NCBI GenBank assembly: GCA_031279635.1
Contig: JAITIC010000090.1
Span: 1 to 51,175, forward strand
Length of the DNA stretch: 51,175 nt
DNA from: Treponema sp.
GTDB lineage: Bacteria; Spirochaetota; Spirochaetia; Treponematales; Breznakiellaceae
Direction: 5' to 3'
Positions 37,580 through 47,113 of this stretch are shown piece by piece (position 1 is the first letter of the stretch; each line of letters starts with the position of its first letter). The position numbers and the translations under genes were made by a program. The notes beneath the pieces are model-generated. The model was given only the letters and a program-made list of their open reading frames with translations. It was not told where the DNA came from and ran no database searches.

Positions 37580-38113
37580 ACGGGGAACCCGACCCGCGGA
37601 TTCCCGTAACACCCTGCATATCATGCCCGAACCGGTATTGACCCTGGCCAATATCCGCAGGGGGCTTAAACCGTGGGGCGTCCTCGCAGGATGATTAGGC
37701 TAAAACTCAGGATAATTCCAAAGAAAAACAACCACGGAAACACACGGAGTTTTGCTTGCAAATCCACCTGTTTGTCCGTTCTGTCCGCGCCGTCCATGGT
37801 TGGTTTTTATTTCTGCAATCAACCATATCAGTGTGTTTAGTCCAATCAACCTGCTCCTTGCCCAGAACTTTGTGCGGACGGGCGGCCTGCGGGAACGTGT
37901 ACAGTACGGCAATATGGGCATTGAGGGATTTCGCGGCTACCCAAACCGGAAAGCCGGCGGCTATTCGGCGTTTTTACAGGAAAACAGCTTTGACATACTC
38001 CGGTACAAGATCGTTCCTTTGGTCTTTTACCCTGATGTATACGGCGCGGCCAAGAGAAAGCCTGAGCTAACACTATTTTACCCATCTAATTTTGTTAATT
38101 CATACAAACATAC

Positions 38114-38164
38114 TTGACACAAATGTTAGACTCTGCTATCTTTTACATGGTTAGGAAAAACTAA
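38114..38164 (+). promoter_or_regulatory. Promoter plus TTAG-N6-CTAA operator upstream of FTR1
   Basis: TTGACA (38114-38119), N17, TATCTT (38137-38142); TTAGGAAAAACTAA (38151-38164); degenerate TTAGACTCTGCTAT at 38126-38139. Confidence 0.65.
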
Positions 38165-38178
38165 CTGAGGAGTTGCAA

Positions 38179-39744
38179 TTGACAAAAAACATAGCCTTTT
38201 CCGTTTTTATAGCTATCTTTTTTTGCTTCCTGCTGCCCCCCCTCTCCGCCAAGGTTGAAGAAGTCGGAGCCTGGGAAACAGTGGAAAAAGAGATGCGTCT
38301 CTTGTTGAGCGAATCCTACTACCGCTTTGTGGCGGGCGATATTGAGGAGGCCAGGTCCCTGTTGGACAAGGCCTACACCGGCTATTACAAGGGATTGGAC
38401 TTTGAGCGCAGCGTCAAGACCCTCATTTCCGAAGCGCGCTCACAGAATATTGACGAATGGTTCGCGTATGTTCACGAGGCCCTGGGGGCCGGTAAACCCC
38501 AGGCGGAGATGCGGAATGATTTCAATCAACTGACACACCTGCTCAGCGTAACCGCCCGCCGCCTGGACGGAAAAGAGGAGCCGGTGGCGCAGACCAGAAA
38601 CTGGACCAAAATAGCGGATGAAATGGGGGCTGTGTTAAGCACGGCCTACGAACGGTACGCGGCGGGGGACATAAACGGCGCCAAGGATCAGGTGGACATC
38701 GCCTATTTTCAGTACTACGAAAAGGTCGGCTTTGAAAAAATGGTACTTGCCAAGATTTCCGGGGAGCGGGCCAGCACGGTAGAATACCAGTTCAGCACGG
38801 TGAAGAAACTTATCACCCGGGAAGACCCGCAGGTCAAGGAAGGCCTTGATACCCTGGCGGCTTATCTGAAAGAGGACGCCGCCCAGTTGGACAGCAAAGT
38901 GGAAAACGCTTTTGCGGTGTTTCTCGGTTCGCTCTTGATCATTGTACGGGAAGGTTTTGAGGCCATCATCATTGTAGGGGCCATTATCGCCTACCTCCTC
39001 AAAAGCGGCAACAAGCAGCGTACCGCCCCGGTGTACTGGGGATCCCTTGTCGCGCTGGCTTTGAGCGTGGTGATGGCGTGGGTCCTCAACGCCATCACCA
39101 GTACCGCAAGCGGCCGGAACCAGGAAATCATTGAAGGGGCCACCATGCTTCTGGCGGTGTTCGTGCTGTTCTATGTCAGTAACTGGATGGTTTCCAAGGC
39201 CGAGGCCGAAGCGTGGACCGGCTACATCGAAGGGAAGGTCAAGGCCTCTATTACCAAAGGCAGCATGTTCTCCCTGGCATTCGCGGCGTTCCTCGCGGTA
39301 TTCCGGGAAGGGGCGGAAACCATTCTCTTTTACCAGGCGCTGCTGGCGGGGAATCAGGGCTATCTCAACATGATTTGGGTGGGCCTGGGTGTCGGCATCG
39401 TGTTACTGGTGATTATCTATATCCTTATCCGTTTCCTCAGCATCAAGCTGCCCTTAAAGCCCTTTTTCCTGGGAACCAGTATTCTGCTTTTCGTGATGTC
39501 CGTTGCCTTTACCGGTTCGGGGATCAAGGAATTACAGGAAGGCAACGTGATCCCCGTTACCATGCTGCCCTTCAATTTTATCACCATTGATATTCTGGGT
39601 ATCTATCCCACGCTGGAAACGCTGATCCCCCAGGTGATTCTGCTGGGGATATCCATTGCCACTTTTATTATACAGATTAAACGGAACAAGACGAGGCCGG
39701 GGGGCGTTACGGGGGGCTTGCCCCCCGTTGAGGGGGTGGCGTAG
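38179..39744 (+). CDS. FTR1-family iron permease with N-terminal exported helical domain
   Basis: Two REGxE motifs (VREGFEAIII, FREGAETILF), 7TM C-terminal half; TTG start after GAGGAG. Confidence 0.9.
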   Translation: MTKNIAFSVFIAIFFCFLLPPLSAKVEEVGAWETVEKEMRLLLSESYYRFVAGDIEEARSLLDKAYTGYYKGLDFERSVKTLISEARSQNIDEWFAYVHEALGAGKPQAEMRNDFNQLTHLLSVTARRLDGKEEPVAQTRNWTKIADEMGAVLSTAYERYAAGDINGAKDQVDIAYFQYYEKVGFEKMVLAKISGERASTVEYQFSTVKKLITREDPQVKEGLDTLAAYLKEDAAQLDSKVENAFAVFLGSLLIIVREGFEAIIIVGAIIAYLLKSGNKQRTAPVYWGSLVALALSVVMAWVLNAITSTASGRNQEIIEGATMLLAVFVLFYVSNWMVSKAEAEAWTGYIEGKVKASITKGSMFSLAFAAFLAVFREGAETILFYQALLAGNQGYLNMIWVGLGVGIVLLVIIYILIRFLSIKLPLKPFFLGTSILLFVMSVAFTGSGIKELQEGNVIPVTMLPFNFITIDILGIYPTLETLIPQVILLGISIATFIIQIKRNKTRPGGVTGGLPPVEGVA

Positions 39745-39877
39745 AAGCGCAGCTTCGGAGCCGGGGGGAGACTTCCCCCTCTATTTCATTTTTGATCGGA
39801 ATGCGGCCGCATTGCGCCTTGGAACGCGATGCCGCTTTAACCCGGAACACGATAGCGTTTGTGTTATCGCGCGCCGG

Positions 39878-39898
39878 CCCAGGTTCCCGGAACCTGGG
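39878..39898. repeat. Intercistronic hairpin
   Basis: CCCAGGTTCC-C-GGAACCTGGG between FTR1 and P19 genes. Confidence 0.7.
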
Positions 39899-39985
39899 AA
39901 TAAACAGAGGGAGTATTGGAAGCGCGTTGCGTTTCCTTCCAATTATAATCTGGCCGCTTGCGCGGCCTGCACTAAGGAGCAGTAC

Positions 39986-40582
39986 ATGAAAATCAGAACA
40001 CTGATGGTACTTCTTTTGATCGCGGCTTCTGTCGGTCTCGTCTTTGCCGGAGGCGGACAGCAGAAGGGGACCAGACCTGAAAGCACGGTGAATCCCGGCG
40101 AGGAGGCGGGTTTTGAGGAGTTTCCCCTGGGGGACGATTTTGAACTGGGGCCGCTCAATGTGGCGGGGGTGTATTTCCAGCCGGTGGACATGGTTCCCGC
40201 TTCGGCGGGGCTTCCCGCGTCCCAGTCGGACATGCACATCGAGGCGGATATTTCCGCGCTGGAAAACGACCTGGGCTACGGCGTGGGTGATTTTGTGCCG
40301 TACCTGACCGTTCAGTACGAGATTACCAAGACGTCAACCGGCGAAAAGGTTGAGGGAACTTTCATGCCGATGAACGCCAGCGACGGCCCCCACTACGGCG
40401 CCAATGTCAAACTGCCCGGTTCAGGCGGCGCGGGCGAGTATAAGGTGCGCTACCTCATCCAGAACCCCGAAGCCCAGGGCTATGTGCTTCACGTGGATTC
40501 AACCACCGGCGTCCCCGGCAGGTTCTGGGGCGCGCCCCTGACAGCGGAGTGGACCCTCACTTACGCGGGACCGGCCTGGTAA
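39986..40582 (+). CDS. P19/Tp34-family periplasmic iron-binding protein
   Basis: MKIRTLMVLLLIAASVGLVFAGG; GVYFQPVDMVPA..SDMHIEADISALENDLGYGVGDFVPYLTVQYEI. Confidence 0.9.
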   Translation: MKIRTLMVLLLIAASVGLVFAGGGQQKGTRPESTVNPGEEAGFEEFPLGDDFELGPLNVAGVYFQPVDMVPASAGLPASQSDMHIEADISALENDLGYGVGDFVPYLTVQYEITKTSTGEKVEGTFMPMNASDGPHYGANVKLPGSGGAGEYKVRYLIQNPEAQGYVLHVDSTTGVPGRFWGAPLTAEWTLTYAGPAW

Positions 40583-40693
40583 TAGCAGGATTAACCGCGG
40601 AGGACGCAGAGAGCGGGCTAAAGCCCGGCACGGAGGATAACGGTATGGCGCCCTCTGCGGTTAGTTTGCTTAATTCTCAATGCAAGGAAGAAG

Positions 40694-41968
40694 ATGCTTA
40701 GGTATTTTGTCGAGGTTATACAGAATTTACTTACCACCGGGATACTCGCGGGCCTGCTGTTTGCCTCCTGCGCCGGTGGAAAAGAGAAGACGCGGGCGCT
40801 TTGGGGCGCTTTGGCCGGAACGGGGGCCGCCCTTGTGCTTGCGGTACTGCGCCGGACCACCGCCCTTATCAACCGGGGCTGGTTTAATACCTGGACACTC
40901 GCCGTTGCCATTGTTTTAGGGATTCTGTTCATAGCTTTAATAAATAAAAAAACCGCAAAGGGTACTAAGAACACAAAGGAAAGAGAAAAAAACAGCAAAC
41001 AAACAAATTTGTGCGCTTCGTGGTTACCTGTTATTCGCGCCCTTCTCCTGGCGGCCCTGTTGTTTTACGCGCTGCCGACTATTTTTTTATACCCCACGGA
41101 ATTTGTGCTGGCGGGGGAAAGCGTATTCAGTACCGATTTTCTTTTTAAGTGCGCGGGGTACCTCGCGGGATTGGCGCTTGTTGTCATCACCGCTGTTGCC
41201 CTTTACAAAACGGGGACGGATCTGTCGCTGGTTTTGTCATTGGTACTTGCAGCCGCCCTTGCCGTCAATATGATCAATCAATTCGCAGTGATTATTCAAT
41301 TCCTTTTGGCCCGGCGTATTATTCCCATGGTACGGTGGCTTTTCAGCATTATCGTTTTAGTGGTTAATAATACTATTGTTTTTTGGTATGTTATTATGGG
41401 CATTGCCTTTATACTGCCGGTTGTTCTTTTTATAAAAAGTTATAAATCAAACAGCGCCTGGAAGAATCCCGCGGAACACCGGAAAATTAAAGCCGCCCTG
41501 CGGATAAACCGGCGACGATGTTTTACCGTGGCGGCGGGGTTTTGCCTTTCGGTTTTTTCCATTACCTTTGTCAAATCGTATATCGGACGGGGGGTGGAAC
41601 TTTCCCCCGCGGAACCCATGACCATAAGCGGAAACGAGATTTTAATTCCCATAGAACGGGTTGAGGACGGCCATCTGCACCGTTTTAATTATACCGCCGC
41701 CGAAAATATCGAAATGCGTTTTATCGTGATAAAAAAGAACGCGGCCGCCTACGGCGTGGGCCTTGACGCCTGCGATATTTGCGGCCCTACCGGCTACTAT
41801 GAACGAAAGGGCGAAGTGATCTGCCGCCTCTGCGACGTGGTGATGAACATATCCACCATCGGTTTTAAGGGCGGCTGTAATCCCGTCCCCTTGGCCTACA
41901 CGCTGCGGAGCGGGAATATGGTGATCAATATAAACGATCTGGAAACAGAACGAAGCAGGTTTAAGTGA
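40694..41968 (+). CDS. DUF2318 domain-containing membrane protein
   Basis: Multiple TM segments; C-terminal CDICGPTGYYERKGEVICRLCDVVMNISTIGFKGGCNPVPL. Confidence 0.85.
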   Translation: MLRYFVEVIQNLLTTGILAGLLFASCAGGKEKTRALWGALAGTGAALVLAVLRRTTALINRGWFNTWTLAVAIVLGILFIALINKKTAKGTKNTKEREKNSKQTNLCASWLPVIRALLLAALLFYALPTIFLYPTEFVLAGESVFSTDFLFKCAGYLAGLALVVITAVALYKTGTDLSLVLSLVLAAALAVNMINQFAVIIQFLLARRIIPMVRWLFSIIVLVVNNTIVFWYVIMGIAFILPVVLFIKSYKSNSAWKNPAEHRKIKAALRINRRRCFTVAAGFCLSVFSITFVKSYIGRGVELSPAEPMTISGNEILIPIERVEDGHLHRFNYTAAENIEMRFIVIKKNAAAYGVGLDACDICGPTGYYERKGEVICRLCDVVMNISTIGFKGGCNPVPLAYTLRSGNMVININDLETERSRFK

Positions 41969-41973
41969 GGAAA

Positions 41974-42073
41974 TGAGCCTCCGCGGAGCAAGCTCCGCGG
42001 TATCTTAAGCGGTGCAATAGTTCTATCGGAGGCTCGTTCGAGATGAAGTTTATTAAACCAGACTTTCGAATAA
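41974..42073. repeat. Dispersed repeat family D copy 2
   Basis: GAGCCTCCGCGGAGCAAGCTCCGCGGTATCTTAAGCGGTGCA..TATTAAACCAGACTTTCGAATAA. Confidence 0.85.
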
Positions 42074-42106
42074 TCACGCGGCGGCCTCGTTAAAACGGTC
42101 CCTCTC

Positions 42107-42142
42107 GAACCTTTCCCGAAACTGAAGTTTTGGGAAAGGTTC
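42107..42142. repeat. Family C hairpin 2 variant at cstA 3' end
   Basis: GAACCTTTCCCGAAACT-GA-AGTTTTGGGAAAGGTTC. Confidence 0.8.
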
Positions 42143-42157
42143 ATTCAGGACAGGATA

Positions 42158-43867
42158 CTACGCCGCGGTCTTTTCCTTTTGGGGCGCTTCCCCTTCCTTC
42201 TCGGCGAGTTTCGCCACGCCCTGCACTGCAACCATGATGCCCAGGGCCAGGAGCAGAATGGCAAAGGCCAACTGCAGGAAGTCCCTGCCGAACACAAAGC
42301 CGCCTGAGAACAAGAGGCCGCCTTTTGCCTTAATCGTGAACACCAGCGCGGTAAACGTTACCGCCAGCATGATGAACATCGGCACCCAGAGCATTGCGCC
42401 CTGGCGTTTGGTTTTTTTGAGAAACACCGAACAGGCGATGAGGGCCAGCGCCGCGAGGAGCTGGTTGGCAGAGCCGAAAAGGGGCCAGATGTTCGCGTAA
42501 CCGAGAATCGCCAGCAGGTAGCCCACGATAAGGGTGGCCACGGTGGCGACGACTTTATGGGAAAGGAAGGATAAAACGGCGGACTGCGCTTTGCCCGGGC
42601 CCAGGTCCTCGGTGAACAGTTCCTGGAAGGCAAGCCTTCCCACCCGCGCCACTGAGTCAAGCGAGGTCAGGGCGAAAGCCGAAACGGACAGGGTGATCAG
42701 GGTGAAGATGATGCTTTCCGGCAGCCCCAGCTTGATGAGGAAGCCCGCGATGGCGCCGGCGAAAATCTGGGGCGGCGTACCTGCGGGCATCTTGCCGTCG
42801 ACGGCGAGGGAGCTGACCGCGATAAGGGCCAGCACCGCCAGCAGGCACTCCACCAGCATTGAGCCGAAGCTGATGGGGAGCATGTGCCGCTCGTTGTCGA
42901 TCTGCTTGGAAGCGGTGCCCGACGCCACGAGACTGTGAAAGCCCGAAACCGCGCCGCAGGCCACGGTAACAAAGAGGATCGGGAAGAGGTAGCTCACGCT
43001 GCCGTTCGCCCCCACCACGGCGAACGAGGTAAACGCCGGCAGATTAATCGCCGGGGCGGAGAGTACAACGCCGACAAAGCCCGCCACGATCATGGCGATC
43101 AACAGGAAGGAGTTGAGGTAATCCCTCGGCTGGAGCAGACCCCAGACCGGCGTGATGGAAGCCACGAAAATATAGACGAATACGATATAGAGCCAGATGC
43201 TCTTCGAGATGAAAATGGGGAAGAAAATGCCCAACGCCACGCAAAGCGCCAGCAGCACTACCGCGACGATCCCGCTTATAAGCCCCGTAGGCTTTGTTCT
43301 TCTGATAAAGAATCCCAGCCCCACCGCCGCGGCGATAAAGAGGATCGAGGTGGTAGCCACCGCGCCGTTAGCCGTCACTTTCGCGCCCTCGGCGTTGAAG
43401 CCGCCGAACGTTCCCGCAACAATGTCCGCAAAGGCGGCCACTACCAGAATTGAGAAGAGCCACACAAAGAGCAAAAACAGCCGCTTGCCGGTTTTGCCGA
43501 TGTAGGTTTCGATGATGTAACCGATAGTCTTCCCCTTGTTCTTCACCGACGCGTACAGTGACGCGAAATCCTGCACCGCGCCGAAGAACACCCCGCCGAG
43601 GAGTATCCACAGCAAGACCGGCAGCCAGCCGAACATAGCCGCCTGTATCGGCCCGTTGATGGGACCAGCCCCGGCAATCGAGGCAAACTCATGGCCGAAC
43701 ACCACGCTGGGCTTGGTGGGCACATAGTCGACGCCATCCTCCAGCTCATGCGCGGGAGTCGGTCTTTTTGGATCAATCCCCCATTTTTGGGCGAGCCAGC
43801 GTCCGTACACAAGATACGCCGCCAGCAGGACTGCCGCCGCAATCAGCAGCATTACCAATCCGTTCAC
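42158..43867 (-). CDS. cstA: Carbon starvation protein A family (peptide/pyruvate transporter)
   Basis: YVPTKPSVVFGHEFASIAGAGPINGPIQAAMFGWLPVLLWILLGGVFFGAVQDFASLYASV. Confidence 0.95.
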   Translation of the reverse strand: MNGLVMLLIAAAVLLAAYLVYGRWLAQKWGIDPKRPTPAHELEDGVDYVPTKPSVVFGHEFASIAGAGPINGPIQAAMFGWLPVLLWILLGGVFFGAVQDFASLYASVKNKGKTIGYIIETYIGKTGKRLFLLFVWLFSILVVAAFADIVAGTFGGFNAEGAKVTANGAVATTSILFIAAAVGLGFFIRRTKPTGLISGIVAVVLLALCVALGIFFPIFISKSIWLYIVFVYIFVASITPVWGLLQPRDYLNSFLLIAMIVAGFVGVVLSAPAINLPAFTSFAVVGANGSVSYLFPILFVTVACGAVSGFHSLVASGTASKQIDNERHMLPISFGSMLVECLLAVLALIAVSSLAVDGKMPAGTPPQIFAGAIAGFLIKLGLPESIIFTLITLSVSAFALTSLDSVARVGRLAFQELFTEDLGPGKAQSAVLSFLSHKVVATVATLIVGYLLAILGYANIWPLFGSANQLLAALALIACSVFLKKTKRQGAMLWVPMFIMLAVTFTALVFTIKAKGGLLFSGGFVFGRDFLQLAFAILLLALGIMVAVQGVAKLAEKEGEAPQKEKTAA

Positions 43868-43897
43868 TTAGAACCTCCTGATGTAATTGGTTTACCA

Positions 43898-44422
43898 TTA
43901 ATAATGTTTCGCCGCGTATTCAACCCAGCCTCCGGCTTCAAGCAGGGCCCGCTCAAAATCCCTGAGGATGAAGGAAAAAGTTTTCTCTTTTCCTTCGGCC
44001 CTGAAACAGAGGCTGCCCGCGGCAGGGTCTACCGACAATTCCGTCCTCCGGCCCGCGAATTCCCTGAAAATTTCACCGAGAACCGGGGCGGGCATTTCGC
44101 AGGCGATCATGCCGCAGTTGTACATGTTCTGCCTGAAAATGCGGGCAAAACTTTCGGCGATGACGATGTTGATGCCGTTCACCTCAAGCGCCCAGGGGGC
44201 GTGCTCCCTTGAGGAGCCGCAGCCGAAATTGGCCCTGGCCACGAGCGCCCCTTTGCCGGCGGTGTCGCTTTTCGGATCGAATCCTGAGAGTTTCAAATCT
44301 TCCAGCAGATTGGACTTCAGCGCTTCCTTGGTACTTTCGTTAAGATATTTCGCCGGAATGATTTCATCGGTGTTGATGTCACTCCGATCAAGAAACAGCA
44401 CCTCTCCGCCAAACGTTTTCAT
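43898..44422 (-). CDS. leuD: 3-isopropylmalate dehydratase small subunit family
   Basis: RSDINTDEIIPAKYL, ANFGCGSSREHAPWAL. Confidence 0.85.
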   Translation of the reverse strand: MKTFGGEVLFLDRSDINTDEIIPAKYLNESTKEALKSNLLEDLKLSGFDPKSDTAGKGALVARANFGCGSSREHAPWALEVNGINIVIAESFARIFRQNMYNCGMIACEMPAPVLGEIFREFAGRRTELSVDPAAGSLCFRAEGKEKTFSFILRDFERALLEAGGWVEYAAKHY

Positions 44423-44431
44423 AAACGATCC

Positions 44432-45760
44432 TTAATTATCCCTCCACATACCGGCGGGGCTTGCGATAGAACCCGCCAGCGCCGTTGCCGCAGCCGAGGC
44501 GGGACTCATGAGGTGCACCATGCCGCCCTTTCCCATGCGCCCGTAAAAATTGCGGTTGGTGGTGGACGCGCAGACCTCCCCTTCGGCGAGTACTCCGTTT
44601 GACATACCGAGGCACGCGCCGCAGGTGGCGTTCGTAACGCAGCAGCCCGCTTCCATGAAAACTTCAATAAGCCCTTCTTTCAGGGCCTGGGTAAAAATAT
44701 CCGTGGAAGCCGGCGACACAATGGCCCGCAGCGTGCCGGCGATCTTCCTGCCCCGCAGTATCGCGGCGGCGGCCCTGAGATCTTCAATGCGGCCGTTGGT
44801 ACAGGAGCCGATGTAGACCTGGTCAACCCTGGTTCCGGCCAGCTCGCGGACGGGCTTTACCTCGTCGGGCTTGCAGCCCACCGTGGCCAGCGGCTCCAGT
44901 TTCGAGCAGTCAATGTCAATAACGCCTGAATATTCGGCGTCCTCGTCGCTTGTCCACCGGGAAAAATCCACCAGCGCTTCATCGTAATGGGAATATATTT
45001 TTTCGCCGCTCCCGGCCGCTCCCGGGCCGATAAAGGGCCAGAGGTACTTCACCGTATTTATATCGGGCATGCACACGCCGCTTGTGGCGCCCGCTTCCAC
45101 CGCCATGTTGCAGATCGTCATGCGTCCTTCCATACTCATGGCGGAAATCACCGGCCCCCGCAGTTCCATCACTTTGCCGGTGGCCCCTGAAACGCCGATT
45201 TTGGCGATAATAGCAAGAGCGATGTCCTTGGGGTACACGCCGTCCGGCAGCCTTCCGTCCGACAGCAGGTTTACCCGCAGGGTTTTGGGTTTGCCGAAAG
45301 CGCAGACGCCCTTAAGAATGCCCACCTCAAGATCGGTGGTGCCCACCCCGGCGGCAAAAGCGCCGAAGGCCCCGTGGGTGCAGGTGTGGCTGTCCCCCAT
45401 GATCACGGTGAAGCCGGGGCGGACAAAGCCCTTTTCGGGAAACAGCGCGTGACAGACCCCGTTGCGGCCAATGTCAAAAAAGTCCGTTATGTGATGCCGC
45501 CTCACCCATTCCCGCAGGGTCTTTCCCTGCCCGGCGGTTTTGGAATCCTTGGCAGGGCTTACATGGTCGATTACCGCCTTGATCTTCGAGGGATCAAACA
45601 CGCGGTCAAGGTTTTTCGAAACCAAATCGTTAATGGCAATAGGGGTGGTGATCTCATGGCAAAACACGCGGTCCAGCCACAGAACCCACGTGTCCTCAAA
45701 CGGCCGATCCACCACATGAGAATCGAAGATTTTTTCCGCCAGGGTCTTTCCCATAACCAT
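44432..45760 (-). CDS. leuC: 3-isopropylmalate dehydratase large subunit family
   Basis: GDSHTCTHGAFGAFAAGVGTTDLE, YIGSCTNGRIEDLRAAA, CCVTNATCGACLGM. Confidence 0.85.
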   Translation of the reverse strand: MVMGKTLAEKIFDSHVVDRPFEDTWVLWLDRVFCHEITTPIAINDLVSKNLDRVFDPSKIKAVIDHVSPAKDSKTAGQGKTLREWVRRHHITDFFDIGRNGVCHALFPEKGFVRPGFTVIMGDSHTCTHGAFGAFAAGVGTTDLEVGILKGVCAFGKPKTLRVNLLSDGRLPDGVYPKDIALAIIAKIGVSGATGKVMELRGPVISAMSMEGRMTICNMAVEAGATSGVCMPDINTVKYLWPFIGPGAAGSGEKIYSHYDEALVDFSRWTSDEDAEYSGVIDIDCSKLEPLATVGCKPDEVKPVRELAGTRVDQVYIGSCTNGRIEDLRAAAAILRGRKIAGTLRAIVSPASTDIFTQALKEGLIEVFMEAGCCVTNATCGACLGMSNGVLAEGEVCASTTNRNFYGRMGKGGMVHLMSPASAAATALAGSIASPAGMWRDN

Positions 45761-45909
45761 CTCTGATGAATAACGCGCTCACAAAGTAGCACATGAGGAG
45801 AAAAATAGCAAGATGATGGGAGAGGAAGTAATGTTGTAACAGCGCTTCCGCATCGCTAGACTGTAAGCACCATGATTGCCCCTGTTACGCGGCGGAACGG
45901 AGCCGCCCG

Positions 45910-46710
45910 GTGAGCCGCGTTCCCCTGCTGCCGGAAAGGCCGCGGCCGCTGATCTTTGCCCACCGGGGCTGTTCTTCGCTCGCGCCGGAAAATACATTTG
46001 CCGCCTTTACCAAAGCTCGCGAAACCGGCTCTCCGGGGATAGAACTGGACATCCACGCCACGGCGGACGGCAGGCTCGCCGTGGCCCACGACGACACCTT
46101 TATACGCACCGCCCCGCGGGAGGGCGGCGGCAAAACGCTGGAAATGTTACGCTACGCGGAAATAGCCCGCGTTGACGTGGGCTCGTTTTTCGGCCCGGAA
46201 TTTTCCCGTGAACGCCCCCCCTTGCTGGAAGAAGTCCTCGAAGAATTCTGCCCCGGCCTCTACATCGACATAGAGCTTAAATCCCGAAAAACAACGGACG
46301 ATCCCCTGCCGCCGCTGCTGGCCGAAAAACTTGCATCCCTGGGCTCCCGCGTCACCGAAGCGATAACCGTTTCCTCATTTAACCCCTTCTGCCTGCTGGC
46401 CTTCAAAAAGGCGTGGCGGGCGGGCGGCTCCCGCACCGGTATTCCCGCGGCGGTTATCTATTCCGTTGACCGGGAACTCCCCCTGCTGCTGCGCCGAGGC
46501 TTCGGCCGGCTCATCGCGGACTGCGATTACCTCAAACCCGTACACAGCCTCGTCAATCCCGTTACGCGCTTTTGCTCGGCGCTGGAAAGGCGGCCCCTCG
46601 TCCCCTGGACCGTGGACAACCAGGAGCTTGCCGAAACGCTCATCCGTTCAGGCTGCGCGGGAATCATCACCAACCGGCCCCAAGACTGGTTTTCTCCCGT
46701 CTGTGGTTAA
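45910..46710 (+). CDS. Glycerophosphodiester phosphodiesterase family protein
   Basis: IFAHRGCSSLAPENTFAAFTKARETGSPGIELDIHATADGRLAVAHDDT. Confidence 0.92.
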   Translation: MSRVPLLPERPRPLIFAHRGCSSLAPENTFAAFTKARETGSPGIELDIHATADGRLAVAHDDTFIRTAPREGGGKTLEMLRYAEIARVDVGSFFGPEFSRERPPLLEEVLEEFCPGLYIDIELKSRKTTDDPLPPLLAEKLASLGSRVTEAITVSSFNPFCLLAFKKAWRAGGSRTGIPAAVIYSVDRELPLLLRRGFGRLIADCDYLKPVHSLVNPVTRFCSALERRPLVPWTVDNQELAETLIRSGCAGIITNRPQDWFSPVCG

Positions 46711-46719
46711 TATTATGAG

Positions 46720-46850
46720 GCTTTCCCAAAACTTCAGTTTTGGGAAAGCAGCCTTGAAATTCGCGGTTTTGCAAGGCTGAAAGCCTGAAAAACTGTACGG
46801 ACCTGTCCCAAAACCGTGCCCCCGGCTATGCCGGGAACGTGAGCGCGTAT
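46720..46850. repeat. Family C element, inverted and 3' truncated copy
   Basis: GCTTTCCCAAAACT-TC-AGTTTTGGGAAAGC, reverse complement of the 31119-31191 block, then CCTGTCCCAAAAC half-arm. Confidence 0.85.
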
Positions 46851-46933
46851 AGACAATATGAAGCGCCTCCGTGATATAATGGATGCTGAGGCGGAACGAA
46901 GGGGAAGCATAGCGATACCGGAGAAAGCGGACG

Positions 46934-47113
46934 ATGCGCCGGGGGTGGAAGACCATGCTTATCGCCTGCATGGACGGGCTGACCGGCTTCCCCCAGGCGG
47001 TCCGCTCCGTATTTCCGCATACCCGCGTTCAGTTGTGCATCGTCCACATGATACGCAATTCTTTCGCGCCGGGCGGCATTGCAAGACTTTGCGCGAGACG
47101 GTACATTATAAAC
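46934..47113 (+). pseudogene. IS256/Mutator-family transposase fragment
   Basis: CMDGLTGFPQAVRSVFPHTRVQLCIVHMIRNS matches the signature GLxGFPxAxxxVFPxTxVQxCIVHxIRNS. Confidence 0.85.
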
